Made by a program: the position numbers and the translations under genes. The notes under the pieces were generated by a model. It saw nothing but the letters and a program-made list of their open reading frames with translations, searched no databases and was not told the DNA's origin. From the NCBI GenBank assembly GCA_900155495.1, contig FTLJ01000476.1:22942-86941 (forward strand): a DNA stretch of 64,000 nt, read 5' to 3'. The stretch is from Porogramme epimiltina (Eukaryota > Basidiomycota > Agaricomycetes > Polyporales > Polyporaceae). This document shows positions 1 to 11,241 of the stretch, in pieces. Each line of letters begins with the position of its first letter. Within the stretch, counting starts at the first letter, position 1.

Positions 1-803
1 GAGGAAGAGGAAGAGAAGGGCGGCGAGGCGGGGGAGGCCGGACGGCGGGAGGGAGAGGGAGGGAAAGCGTGCCGAGAGGGCCGCAGGGACGCTGATATGA
101 TCTCCCGCGCTCGCGATGTGGCCACTGTTGGGCTCTGACGCCCCCAGCGTGATCCACGGCGGGCCAGGCCAGTGCCCGCCCAGCGACCCCAGCGACCCAC
201 GTTCTCCGTTCCGCGCGCCGTCGCGACTCGCGACTCGCCAGCCCGTTGCCCATCGCGAGGGTCCCTGCGCGAGCGCCCCCGCGTTCCATTCGAAGTGCGA
301 TTTCGTCCTGAACCGTTCCCGCCGGCACGCCTGCCAGCGCCTCCACGCCTTCTTTGGGCCCTCGTCGCTGCCCGTCTCCATGCCACTCCACCGGTCATCC
401 CCGTGGATCCCCCGCGCTGGGTCCCCTTCATTATGTCTCCGGCGCCCCTCTCCCCTCCGGTCCTCCCCCGCTGTCTCAGATAAGCCTTTTATGCCTAGTC
501 TTCTCTCATCACAACATATCAACCTTAAAACCCCTGCCCCTCATCAATTCTAATCCCCCAGACAAACAGATCCCTTCCCCAGGCTCCAGAAATCCTTTTT
601 CCACCTCCGACTCCCCGACTTTCCCTATCGCCCGTCATATGAGCCCCCAGGAACACCTTGGACGCGCACACAGCGCCCTCGGATCCACCGGCAGTCGTCC
701 CCAGCGGCACTTATAGCATCCCCGGAATAATGTACAGTACCTTCAGCCATACGGTGCTCCCATGATACCATCTCCTCCCACCAACAGCGCGCGCACGGCG
801 CCA
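1..803. other. Intergenic, no gene recognised
   Basis: The first ~70 bases are an almost pure purine tract (G/A-rich) on the plus strand; the next 400 bases are C-rich with several overlapping open frames in different phases. None of these frames shows domain-like composition, a splice pattern or a family resemblance, so I call no gene. The stretch lies 3' of the branched-chain dehydrogenase gene and probably holds its 3' UTR near 700-803. Confidence 0.5.
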
Positions 804-2951
804 TCATGGGCCCTCCGTCCACTCCTTTCCCTCCCCCTTGTGCTTCTTCAGCTCCGCCTTCCACGGCTCCCACGTCTTCCCATACTTCTTCACCAGCCTC
901 TGCAGCTCCTCCCGCTGCTCCCGCTGCACAGCACAGTCGTCATCAGCTCCCTGACCATCCGCCCCACACGAGTCCAATAGACACTCACAATATGCCACGG
1001 CTCCTCCCCGCCGTACACCTCCGTGAACATCTCCTTCACCTCAGGCTTCGGCAGCGCCTCCGCCTTCTTATACGCCGCGATCACCTCTTCCTTGAGGCGC
1101 TTCCCCAGCGCAGCTTCCTCCTCCTTCGTCCACCATCCCCGCGCCTCCAGGAAGAGCCGGAAGCGCACGATCGGGTTATCCAACCGCTTCCGGTCCTCCA
1201 CCTCCTTCCGCGGCCTATACGCGAAGGAGTCGTCCGACGTCGAGTGGTGACCAACTCTATACCACCAAACACTAACCCGTCAGAAGCGCTGATCTCCAAC
1301 AGACGGGGGGCTGAACACCCCCAACACCTGACGCACCGGTACGTCATCGTCTCGACGAGCACCGCGCGGCCCTCCGCGATGCACCGCCGCCGCGCCTCCC
1401 TGACGGCCGCATAGACCGCCAGGACGTCGTTGCCGTCCACCCTAATGGTGTGCACGCCGTAACCCGGCCCGCGCGCCGCGATCCCGTCCCCATAGTACTG
1501 TTCCGACGACGGCGTCGAGATCGCGAACCCGTTGTTCCGCGCGATGAACAGCGTCGGCGCCGGTATCGTCGACGCTACAGCAGCGTCCCAGTACGGCGGG
1601 CAGCGCAGACAATGAGCGTGCGGCGGAGCCATAGTCGCAGGACGATCGGACGTACCTAGTAGCATTCCGGCGTGGAAGTCGCCCTCCGAGGCGGCGCCCT
1701 CGCCGAAGTATACCACCGCGCAGTTTTTCCCGCGCCGCGCCGGGTCGCGCTTGAGGGCATAACCCACGCCCGCGGCCTGCGGTATCTGCGTGCCCAGCGG
1801 GGACGAGATGGTGTGGTAGTGGTGCTCCTTGGAGCCGTAGTGCTGCGAAATACATTATTGATTGCCCGCATGAGCACTAGTGCCCTTGCCCGTAGCCGGC
1901 CATCATAAGAGCGCACTCACGACAGGCATCTGCTTGCCCTTGCCGCACACGTCGAGGTGCGTGCCGAAGCACTGGTTCATGATGTTGTCGAGGCCAAAGC
2001 CTCGGAAAAGCAGGACGCCAGACTCGCGGTACTGCGCTGCTCGTCCATTCGTCCGCCGGTCACCATTCAGCCGTAATGACGAGAGCCCCGACCTGGCAGT
2101 CGGAACGCTAGAATGAACGCTTACCGAGGACTCTGTACGTGAGGAACGAAGACGCGTCCGCTAAGCTCTCGGGGAAGAAGCCTCCGCAGAGAGAGAACGC
2201 AACCACTCACTCGTCGTCATGCGCGAGCGCGGCCGCCGAGCCAATAATGGCCGCCTCCTCGCCGTACTAGAGCGCGCGGCGCAGGGAGCGAGCGGAGTGT
2301 GAGAACCAGCCCGTCGGGGATCTCGGACGCTCGCCGCGCACTAAGCAGCACTCACGGCAGTCATCTAGAGGCCCCGCGCGCAACGGCATCAGCGAAAATA
2401 CCCCGCCGCGTCCCTTCCAGCGTGCTCACATAAAACACAATCCTCCCCTGGCGCTGGAGATTGTAGAGCACGTCGTCGAGGATCGGCAGCCGCACCATGT
2501 TCTCGTATCTGCGTCCGCCCGTTGGCCGTCGGTCAGCGCGGGGACCGCAGCAGCGGCGCGCCGACGGCGCAAGCACTCACATCTTCCTCGCGAGCTCCCT
2601 GTCGATCTGTACCATACCATTCTCAGCTCATCCCCAGCCCCACTGACACCCCCGCCGCCTCCCCCCGGCGCACGCAAGGAAGAGCACACGACGCACCTCG
2701 GGCACCTCCGCGCCCTCGAGCGGCTGCCCCGCCCCGTCCAGGACGCGGAACGTGGGGATCTGCCTGCCCCCCGCGGTCGCGGCGTTGAAGAAGTGCAGGC
2801 GGGACGTAATCGGGCTCTGCGACGCCGGCAGGTGCCCGTGCGCGTGCTCTGGCAGCTTCGGCGTCGCCCCCGCGACGCCCCTCCGCCCGCGGGGGGCTCT
2901 GGGGGGCGTTCTGGGGGGGAGCGGGAGGCGGGCGCGCACCGGACGGATCAT
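804..2951 (-). CDS. BCKDHA: Branched-chain 2-oxoacid dehydrogenase E1 component, alpha subunit (mitochondrial)
   Basis: This is the thiamine-diphosphate subunit of the mitochondrial complex that oxidatively decarboxylates the 2-oxoacids of Leu, Ile and Val. Eleven exons are placed: 2697-2951, 2581-2606, 2430-2508, 2356-2364, 2211-2266, 2125-2132, 1921-2036, 1656-1842, 1337-1574, 989-1256 and 804-923. They sum to 1362 nt (453 aa) in one frame, about the length of animal E1 alpha. The first ~50 residues are basic and Arg-rich, as in a mitochondrial presequence. Family signatures in order: [39 protein letters not shown], the [12 protein letters not shown] thiamine-diphosphate segment, and GHHSTSDDS, the serine loop phosphorylated by the BCKD kinase in animals. 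The fourth and sixth exons are only 9 and 8 nt; without them the strongly conserved MTxYGEE and DEVLxQYRE strings are broken. The start at 2951 precedes the basic leader; an in-frame ATG farther upstream gives a less typical N-terminus. Confidence 0.93.
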
Positions 2952-3636
2952 GGTGGTGGACGAGAGAGCAGACGGGCGGTGAGGCGCTCGCGTTCGGTGT
3001 GGGGTTGGTGTAGATCCGGGCGGCCCGCGGACCCGACGCTTACTGGCGCTTCTGGGTCTTGCACACGTCACCTCGTGTTGAACTCCGCACGTCATGACGG
3101 CCATATCCATTCATGAGGCTAACGACTTTGCGAATGCCAGGAGACTTGCCACTCATAGCTGAGGCCTCAGGATCTGCTACAGATCAACTCCTCTACGTCC
3201 GCCGATGGGACACCCAAGTCCTGCGCTCCCCAAGTGGCTGCTCATCATGGAGCAAATGGTCATTTTGCGCTTTTGCTGATGTCGACACTCAGACATATCC
3301 CGTTGTTGTTGTTGTCAACGCGCGGTGCCCCCGCTGTTGAGCCGGTCTACCAGAGGCCCTGGACGGTCGGCGGGGACGCGACCCATCAGATGGGTCGTGG
3401 GCCCCGGTTTTCTCGTGACTGTTGGAAAAGGTGTGTATTATACTGTACATCGCGTTTGGGACACCGCTAACAGGTCCAAAAGGTCCTATGCGATCGGCTG
3501 ACCGCGTCTGGCCGGGACGAGAGCGTCCTCAGTGCAACGCTCACACTGCCTACAGATCACCGCCCTATCCAGCTCCGGCGCAAGGCACGCAAGTCCAAAC
3601 GGCCCAGCGACGGCCAACCTGGGCTCGTCTCTGAAG
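2952..3636. other. Divergent intergenic region
   Basis: This is the head-to-head spacer between the E1 alpha gene (minus) and the expansin-like gene (plus). No convincing ORF was seen. The right part leads into the TATA box of the expansin-like gene. Confidence 0.5.
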
Positions 3637-3644
3637 TATAAAAG
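3637..3644 (+). promoter_or_regulatory. TATA box of the expansin-like gene
   Basis: TATAAAAG lies about 108 bp upstream of the ATG at 3752, a usual spacing for fungal TATA-containing genes with a short leader. Strong TATA boxes often mark highly expressed secreted proteins in these fungi; that part is inference. Confidence 0.5.
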
Positions 3645-3751
3645 AGGTGCGTACGAGAGCTCACGTCCTCCAGTTTGAAACTCACCTTCGCTTCCATCGC
3701 AGTTCTCTTACGGCCCGGTGCCTCTTCAACCTTCGTACTCTCATTTTCATT

Positions 3752-4280
3752 ATGCGCTTCTCCACCGTCCTCCTTGTCGCCCTTTCCGCCGTGACCGCCG
3801 GCTACGCCGCCCCCACACGCCGTGCCGCTCTCAGCAAATCCGGTGGTGATGGTACATCTCCCCAACTTCCCATCCGAAGCCGTCCTCTGACCCGTATCCG
3901 CCATCAGCCACCTTCTACAACCCCGCCGGCGGCTTCACCTCCTGTGGTCAGACGCACAGCGACTCGGACATGATTGTCGCCGTCGATATCGCCACCATCA
4001 CACACTTCCCCGGTGCGGGCCCGAACCCCAACAAGTACGTGCCTGGCCCCCGGTGCACCCCATAGATGTCCCGCTCACGCCTTGTTTCCCCTCCAGGAAC
4101 CCGATGTGTGGCCGCACCATGAAGGTCACCGCCCCCAACGGCAAGTCCGTGACCGTCAAGGTCGCCGACACCTGCCCCGGCTGTGCGCCGGGCAGCGTCG
4201 ACCTCACGCCCGTTGCGTTCAAGAAGCTCGCGTCCCTGGACGTCGGCCGCATCCACGGCATCAAGTGGACCCTCCAGTGA
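3752..4280 (+). CDS. Small secreted expansin-like / RlpA-like double-psi beta-barrel protein
   Basis: Three exons (3752-3851, 3908-4034, 4097-4280; 136 aa) encode a signal peptide (MRFSTVLLVALSAVTAGYAA) followed by one double-psi beta-barrel domain. Visible landmarks are ATFYNPAGG near the mature N-terminus, a TSCGQ motif, NPMCGRTM, VADTCPGC and the closing VDLTPVAFKKL / GIKWTL segment. Cysteines are paired as in the barwin/expansin-like loosenin and RlpA group. Such proteins are secreted and are thought to loosen polysaccharide networks without hydrolysis. The length is that of a single-domain member; there is no cellulose-binding module and no GPI signal. Both introns are short (56 and 62 nt), with GT-AG borders. 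The exact substrate cannot be read from the sequence. Confidence 0.9.
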
Positions 4281-5209
4281 TGGGAGAACCATAATGATTA
4301 TGACCGCTCACGACTCGCATGTACGCTGTAACGCACTGATGAACTACGGTGGAGACGAAACATGTGTCTGTGGGCGTGCCGTGCGATTCAACCTCCGGAC
4401 GCAGCTCGTCTGAGGTGAACGGCATTTGAGGGATACCAGTGAAATCAAGGGATAAACATTGTGCTCATCGTCATTCGAGCATCCTTCTTAGTCCTGTGTG
4501 GAATCAGTCCACAAAGCGGGTTGTGTGGCAGTGTTGAGCAACAAGTCAAACACTAAGACAGAGTATACCTAGTATCGTCCGGGTGACTACTCTGAGTGCC
4601 ATATAGGACGTCGACAGCCCCTTCACCCTAGCTATGCCTCCCCCTTGTGGCCTCTTGTGAAGCCGGTCGGCGACCACTCCCTTTTTGAGGAGTTGAAGGA
4701 CAGAGGACTCCTGAAGCCGTGCGTCCTTCTGTCGCAATAGAGTGCGGTAGGCCTAGGAGTGCACTGGCGCAGCCGGGCGAAATGACAAGTTTCACTCACA
4801 AGCACACCAAGATACTTCTAACAAGCAGAAAACACAATATTAGCAGCATGAAGGGTATGTATCCACAACGGAAACCATGTAGTATCAGTACTCCATACTC
4901 CAAACCATAGTCCCGTCCGCTCGTACAGCCGCTACCGGGGAACCTCCAGCACATCCAGTCCGGACGAGTAGCAAAGCAGGAACAGCAATGAGCGTAAGCG
5001 CAGGTAATGTAGCGTCATGAGTGGTCGTAACGAGTAGTCTGTAGAACGCAGCGTGTGGGGAAGCGCGGCGGAGGCCCCCACGGAGCAGCCCGCCCGCACC
5101 CCCGCCCGCGCCGTCGTCCTTCGACGTCCGAGCAGCATAAATACCCCTAATAACTATCCGTGGTCGTCCGAGTCTCTCCTCGTCGTCCGGAAGCACCAAA
5201 CCTACACAC
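4281..5209. other. Convergent intergenic region
   Basis: This is the tail-to-tail spacer between the expansin-like gene and the membrane stalk protein. It is AT-richer than the flanking coding DNA and holds only short frames without family resemblance. Confidence 0.5.
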
Positions 5210-7334
5210 TCACATAGCCTCCCCGATCCCATGCCCCGAGCTCGTCGCATCCGTGACGTCCACCCCACCCTCATCCAAGCTCGGCCGCACCTCCCGGGAC
5301 ATCTTCTTCGGCGAGCGCTCCAGCCAGTTCCGCGGCTGCGGCTGCGGCTGGCCCTGCGCGTTCGTCTGCACCGGGGACGTCAGCTGCCCGAGCGCCTGCT
5401 GCGCCGCGAACGTCGACGGCGGGCTCCCGGGTGAGAGCGTCGACGGCGACACAGGCGACATGGGCGACATGGGCCCCATGTTCGTTATGAACAGCGGCCC
5501 GATCCCCGGCGGCGGCATCGGCGACCCCGGGACAGTGCTGAACCGGTTCGAGTGCCGCCGCGCCTCCTGGTCAAAGTACGCCGGTCCTGGGGCGGCGGCC
5601 GACGCGGACACGGATACGGTGGGGGGCGCCTGCGCGGTGCGCGGCAGGAGCGGAGTCTCGCTCGTCTCCCGTGAGTGCGTGGCGGTGCCCGGGCGCGACG
5701 CCGAGAGCATCGACAGCGACGCGAACGGATCCTCGCCGACGAGCGAGGACGTGCTCCCCGCGTCACCGCCACGTGGGCGGAGCGCTCCCGGTCCCGGTGG
5801 CGGGAGCCCGTGGGCGGCGGCGGCGGCGGCCCCCGCGCCCGCGGCCCTGCTCGGGCCCATGACGTCATCCACGATGGTGCTGAGGTCGACTGTGCTGGAC
5901 GCGTTCGTGATGGGGTCGACGAGCATGCTGCTTTCGCCCGGGGGCGGCCATACGGCCTCGCGGAAGATGGAGCCCGTCTCGGAGCGCATGCCGAGAAGGT
6001 GGGGCGCTGACGCACCTGGCGGCAAGCCGGCTCGGTTGGGCGTGGGTGTGCGCTGTGGATCCATGGGGATGCCGGAGAGGGACGGTGACGACGTGTGGAA
6101 GGACCGGGCCATGGGGGAGGGGCCGGGAGGCGGGGTGTTCATGCCGTTGACTGAAAGCGCATGCGAAGTTGTGACGGAGGCGGGGTAGTCCCGGTAGCGA
6201 GTCGACGGGCCCATGTCGTAGTCATCGATGTCCTCTCCATCGAGTAGACGGGTACGTGGCTTCGGCTGCAGACGTTTGAAGAACGAGATCTTTTTATGCT
6301 GGTGTCTCCGGTAAAAGAGGAAGAGCGCAGTGATTAGCACAATGAATGCCACTCCTCCGACTGAGCCCGCGATGATGTTGCGTTTCATATCGGACGTAGA
6401 CCCTGAGCCAACGTCACCGTTTGAAAGGGTAGTTGGAATTTGGGAGACAATCTTGAGACATTCCGTATTAGAGACGCGCAGAACACCATATGAAAACCCG
6501 TACCGTTGTAGACGTGCCATCGACTACCGTGACTATGGTGGACGTAAGCGTAGTCTCGAAGGACCCAGACGTGGTACCGCTTTCAGCAGCAGCCGAGACG
6601 AAGGGCGTCGGCGTAGATGCAGCCGAGGTCGAAGTGGTGGTTGTTGTGGGAGGGGTAGTAGGTGGTGAGGTCGGCGGAGAAGTCGGTGGGGACGTTGGTG
6701 GATCGGTGGTAGTGGGAGGGGATGTGGGCGGAGATGTAGGAGGGGATGTAGGTGGGTCAGTAGTGGGCGGGGATGTTGGTGGAGATGTGGGCGGGTCAGT
6801 CGTTGGAGGAGATGTCGGTGGGGAGGTGGGAGGAGATGTGGGAGGATCGGTAGTAGGCGGGGAAGTTGGAGGGGAAGTCCTGTAATGCCGCCTTGAAGCG
6901 AAGACTGGGAGAACAGAACAAATGGTACGTACGGTGGCGTTGTGCCTCCCGTGCCCTGACTATCCTGGGACGTGGGAGGACTGGTAGGACTAGTGGGTGT
7001 GCCACTCCCTGAGTCTGCGGTAGAACCTGCGTCGCCGGTCGAGCCAGTGTCATCTGTTGTATCGGACGGGTCTTGCCTCCCGGTCGGATTAGATGGAGGG
7101 GCAGTCGTTGGCGTTGCTGCTGAGGTATCGGGCTTGGGACGATATTAGAGAAACAGGAGAGCGGAAGGAGCGCGCAAGGAATACCTGAGCAGAGGCGGCA
7201 ACGCTCTGGGTCTGCCCTGCATTGGCGGAATCCGAGACAAACGTGGCGGGGGGACTGATGGAAGCGGTCTGGCGAGGCACGACCCTTTGCGCGTTGCCGA
7301 TCGAGCACCCTGGGGTACCGCAAAGAATGGGCAT
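5210..7334 (-). CDS. Single-pass membrane protein with a Thr/Pro-rich repeat stalk and long Ser/Pro-rich cytoplasmic tail
   Basis: No named family was recognised. Four exons are joined through introns at about 7124-7173 (donor after SAQ), 6888-6940 and 6448-6500. The order of parts is a short Cys-containing N-terminus (ILCGTPGCSIG), a Ser/Thr/Pro-rich linker, a tandem TSPP/TTDPP stalk of roughly 80 residues, a Thr-rich juxtamembrane part (TTTTTSTSAAS), one hydrophobic segment (NIIAGSVGGVAFIVLITALF), a basic stop-transfer (YRRHQHKK), and a ~390-residue cytoplasmic tail rich in Pro, Ser and Ala. This build resembles the cell-wall sensor or mucin-like proteins common in Agaricomycetes, with an O-mannosylated stalk (inference). 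No clear signal peptide is visible. The start is uncertain: ATG 7334 has a good context, ATG 7484 is in frame, and an unseen 5' exon is possible. Confidence 0.65.
6640..6890 (-). repeat. Tandem Thr/Pro codon repeat (TSPP / TTDPP units)
   Basis: On the minus strand the units TSPPTSPP and TTDPP alternate many times. On the plus strand they appear as repeated ggwggwgatgtnggng-type words. Unit length is 12-15 nt, and copies differ mostly at third codon positions. They encode the stalk of the membrane protein. Confidence 0.85.
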
Positions 7335-7484
7335 GGTCGGAGGAATTAGGGAAGGGAAGGCGACATTAGCTGGGGACGTTAGCGGAGCGAGGTAACGCGC
7401 GGAAGGAGCGCTGGAGTGGCGACCCCGCCTCGACTCGTCTTTCCCTTGTCCGAGCCGCTCTTCGCTCCCGGCGCTAGTATCCAT

Positions 7485-9000
7485 CGCAGATCACGTGCAT
7501 GGCGGTGCCGACAGACGCCACCCCGGCCATGCCGTTCGCCCGCCTCCACGCCGCCGGCAGCGGTAAGTCCTTCCCCCAGCGTCGTCTCTTTAACCCCAAC
7601 CTCGCCCCTTTATCACCAACTACTAACAGAACGATAACCCTATGTGGCTACAGCGCGGGCCAGCTTAAACTCCCTCCCTACTCAACCTCATGGGCACACT
7701 CCAAGGAAACTCCTACGCGGTCGCAACACTCAGCGCCACATCACGGCCAATGGACCGGCCTGTGAGACCGATGACATTCTGCTGAGAGCGTCATGATTCT
7801 CACACGAGTATGTCATACCACTTGTCAAGTTCCAAGCATGCCCAAGAGCGATGTAGTCCATTGCGGTGCTGAATATGAAGTTTCATCACATAGAAGTCCC
7901 GTTCTAGAGAGGCACGCTTGTATTTAGGGCTAAGGGCCAGAGCCTGGAACTGGCTGGAAGGCTGGTATCGGATTCCTAGGCGGTTCATCAAGTCAACAAA
8001 TCGCAAACCCCTATATTCCTGCAACAAATTCTAGATCCTTCTGACTGGTGACTGTTTCCGAAGCTCATCCTATCCGCTGCTAAGGCGGCACATCCACCCT
8101 ACGCTAGGATATCTGATTTATCGAGCGCCCATGCCGTCTCAGAATTAGGCTTACTGTGGCGTTAGATGCAGACGTGTGTCAAACCCTAAACAGGCCCTAC
8201 GCTATGAAACTAGTGATCTAGGTCCGCTGGTGACTACATCTACGAAACTTTATATGGCACACATGCCCCTACCTGCTCCCATTGGTTCTCCGCTGTATTT
8301 ACTCTCGTTACGCTATGTCTTTGTCTGTGGTAAACGCAGCGTCAAGATATCCCGTTAGCGCACTAATGAGGCCGTAGCGGATTTAACGGGAAGCCTTCCA
8401 CACACGTCCTTCCTTTTCTATCCCAGAAGCGCTAGCCCAGTACGCGACTTATTACTATCGCTTATCGTAATAAACAAAACGGATGGCCTCACGGCGCTGT
8501 CACTGCTAGAGATCTGGGCACAAACGCCTTTCTCTCGCTTTCCTACATGTTCGTAACCCAAGGACAGGCAAGCGACTCGCTTGTACTAGATGCAAAGGAA
8601 TCATTCGGGCTACTGAGGCGATGATATCTGCTCAATGATAATCGATAATTGCTCAATGACGCACGCCGCAATGAGCGAATCTGCGCAGTATGTCAAGTGA
8701 CAGCGCTGCCGCTCTGCCGTTAAAGTCCCGTAAAATACACGGTGATCATACACTTGATAGCCAGCACTGAGTTCGATCGATGTTGTTGTCCAAGTCCATT
8801 GCATTATGCATTATCAAGCAGCACCTACTCGTTCTTGGGGGCTCCTAGTCACGGCCGTAGGACGACGACATCCATATCGTAGCCGACGTGCACAGCACCG
8901 ACGAGGACCAGAGAGTGCTAGATCGACATAAGGCGTTCTAGAGAGCTGAGCCAGTATTCTAGCAAATTCCGAGGACCCCAAGCGAATGCCTTCAAAAGCC
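7485..9000. other. Gene-poor stretch, nothing recognised
   Basis: After about 7770 the base composition becomes more balanced than in coding DNA and all frames are short. No splice-linked exons, repeats with clear ends or RNA genes were found. It may hold decayed transposon sequence, but I see no terminal repeats that would show this. Confidence 0.4.
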
Positions 9001-9718
9001 GGCCCTCTTCGAATTCTCGCTCCCTTCGCACTGCTCCCACCCCACCTCAAACCACACAAGCAAGAGAGGGATTCGGCAACACCAGGAGCCGGAGGCCGCC
9101 CTCCGCCTCGCCCCTCCTCGAGCCCTCGAATCGCAGCCACGGTGCCGGCAGCGCCCCGCACGCGGCCTCGCGAGATGACAGACGTGCGGCCCCACGTGCT
9201 CGCCAGCCTGAGAACCCGCGGCCGCGCTGGGGTCCAAGGTTCGTCGGCACGCGTCGAGGGTTCTGAGTTCGCTTCATTTCAGCCCGTCCGCGAATGGGGC
9301 GTCGACGGCCGTACGTCAGCGGCGACCGATCACATCCTGGGGGAGGGGCCGGGGCTGCGGACGACCGGCGGCGGCGTGCGTGCGTGCGGTGAGTAGGGCA
9401 TGACGCACGCGCACTGGGGTGCACGGCGGCCTCATGCCCGCACACCCGTCTGGGTCTACGCCGCTGCGCAAACGCCGCACAGGGTCCTGCAGGCGGTCAC
9501 GGATGAGAGTAAGAAGCCGGGCGTGTCCGTCTCCGCCTCGGGAAGCGTCCAAGGTGGCAACGCCACTCGGTATTGGGTGGAACTCCATCCGGCGAGAGAG
9601 GCTGGGTCGATCATCCTCGTTCTTCTCCGGACCCGGGGCCCGACAGCCCTGGGGTCGTCTTCCCAGCCTTACGACCTGCCCAGGTGCGTGGCCTGCGAAG
9701 GAGAGTCATTGCGTTCCG

Positions 9719-10465
9719 CTAGTTGGGAGCGTGGGGGCTGGATTGGGCGGATAGGATCAAGGGGGTCTTCGGAAAGACAGTGATCGGGCCACGCACCGCA
9801 TCAGCTGAGATGGACGAGCATAGCGGAAAGGTTATCGGGCGGGTCGTAAACCAAAACTGCGAGCGGAAGCACCATGCGTTACGGCCTCGCTGTCGCTTCG
9901 CCCTGCACCTTCGAGCGTACAATGCCGTCAGCGACAGACAATGTTGACTCGTCAGGGCGCGGGGAGCGGCAGCAGTCGTGCTCAGCCCGTCTGCCCAGTG
10001 CGGAGCGTGGCCGCTAGATGCGCACGAGGCGGCACGGGGCGCGGGACGAAGCGTCCGGACGTGTCGGAAAGCCCTCATGAGCATAGAGTTGGACCGCAGC
10101 GGGCCCACGGTGATGACGATAGCTGGCGGAGAACCGACGAACGTCAGTCCGATCGCCTCGAAGTGCGAAGACGATGACCTACCGCGCGGAGCGGTGCCGT
10201 AAGGCCTACCCGCGATGCCCCGCGAGAAAGCGTTTAGGAGGGCGATGGAGAGCACATGTCGGGGAACGGATCGACCAAAGAGTCTAGCATCATGTGGGTC
10301 GAGCCACGGTCCAAAGCCAATGAGAATACGTGAACTGTGCCACTCACGGGATATAGGTCCGCTGAGGACACAGTTGGAGCAACGTAAGATGCCCCGATGT
10401 AGGGAATCAATCTGCGTGGCGCAGACAATAGAAGCCGCGCAGCGGGCCGGAGTATCTATGAACAT
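9719..10465 (-). CDS. Uncharacterised open frame of 248 codons (doubtful gene)
   Basis: An uninterrupted minus-strand frame of 248 codons begins MFIDTPARCAAS. It lies in a 2-kb CpG-rich stretch (about 9.0-11.2 kb) with long open frames on both strands. The opposite strand has two shorter frames (9978-10202 and 10215-10472), so the coding strand is not settled. It has many Arg and Cys, no signal peptide, no membrane segment and no motif I can name. It could be a conserved orphan, part of a repeated element, or a chance frame in GC-rich DNA. It is reported because it is long for its surroundings. Confidence 0.2.
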   Translation of the reverse strand: MFIDTPARCAASIVCATQIDSLHRGILRCSNCVLSGPISREWHSSRILIGFGPWLDPHDARLFGRSVPRHVLSIALLNAFSRGIAGRPYGTAPRGRSSSSHFEAIGLTFVGSPPAIVITVGPLRSNSMLMRAFRHVRTLRPAPRAASCASSGHAPHWADGLSTTAAAPRALTSQHCLSLTALYARRCRAKRQRGRNAWCFRSQFWFTTRPITFPLCSSISADAVRGPITVFPKTPLILSAQSSPHAPN

Positions 10466-11241
10466 CCATTAGTAACGATGAATAGGCACAGGTGCGTAAG
10501 GCAACGGGATCGGCGTTCACCGTTCGGTACCTGGAAGCCACGATGTCTCCTTCGGATGGGGGTCGGCTGGAGTTATCGGCCTCGAGGCAACGATGTCGGA
10601 GCAGCGGCGGAGAGCGCAAGATCGTTCTTCACATGGTCCTATGAACGTGGCGCCTTACGCATCTTGGATGTGCCGTAACATATCCAAAGAAAGATTTCAG
10701 CTTGTAAGCATTGGGGTGCAACAAAAGCGAACACTACCGGTGATGGCGGAATGCGGCCACGTAGTCGAGGGGTGAGGAGAGCGCAGCACCGCGTACGTAC
10801 TTCAAAGTGCGTGGACAAATTAGGAAGTTCATTAAGAAAGGGCATCGTGGGAAGCCACGCAAGATGAGGCCGTAACTCAACACTACCCGATTCTGACGCG
10901 TGTCCTAAATCCCTCGTGAGATGTAGACACCCCAGACCGATCTCCCGGAAACTTCAATCAGTTTTGTACCCCAAGTCTAGTGTCTCAACCGCACTATCGG
11001 GGCCCAGGTCTGACGACCCCAAAGGGAGAACTTGAGACATACAAGACCACGCGGTCGAAACCCACGCCTAAGAGCTCGGCATAACGTTATACGATCTATT
11101 GCTTCTGGGACGATGTCGTAACACAACTCTGTTCTTTCGTACGAAGATGGACGGGATTGGCATACACGCTGCATACAACACACTCCGAAACACGACGGTG
11201 GCGACCGCTCAGATGCGCGGTGCCGTAAGCCTAGGAACGGC

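Noticed and set aside
5160..6188. 342-codon plus-strand open frame
   Set aside because: It is antisense to the cytoplasmic tail of the stalk membrane protein; the minus frame has a membrane segment and proper splice joints, and the plus frame is a GC-driven shadow.
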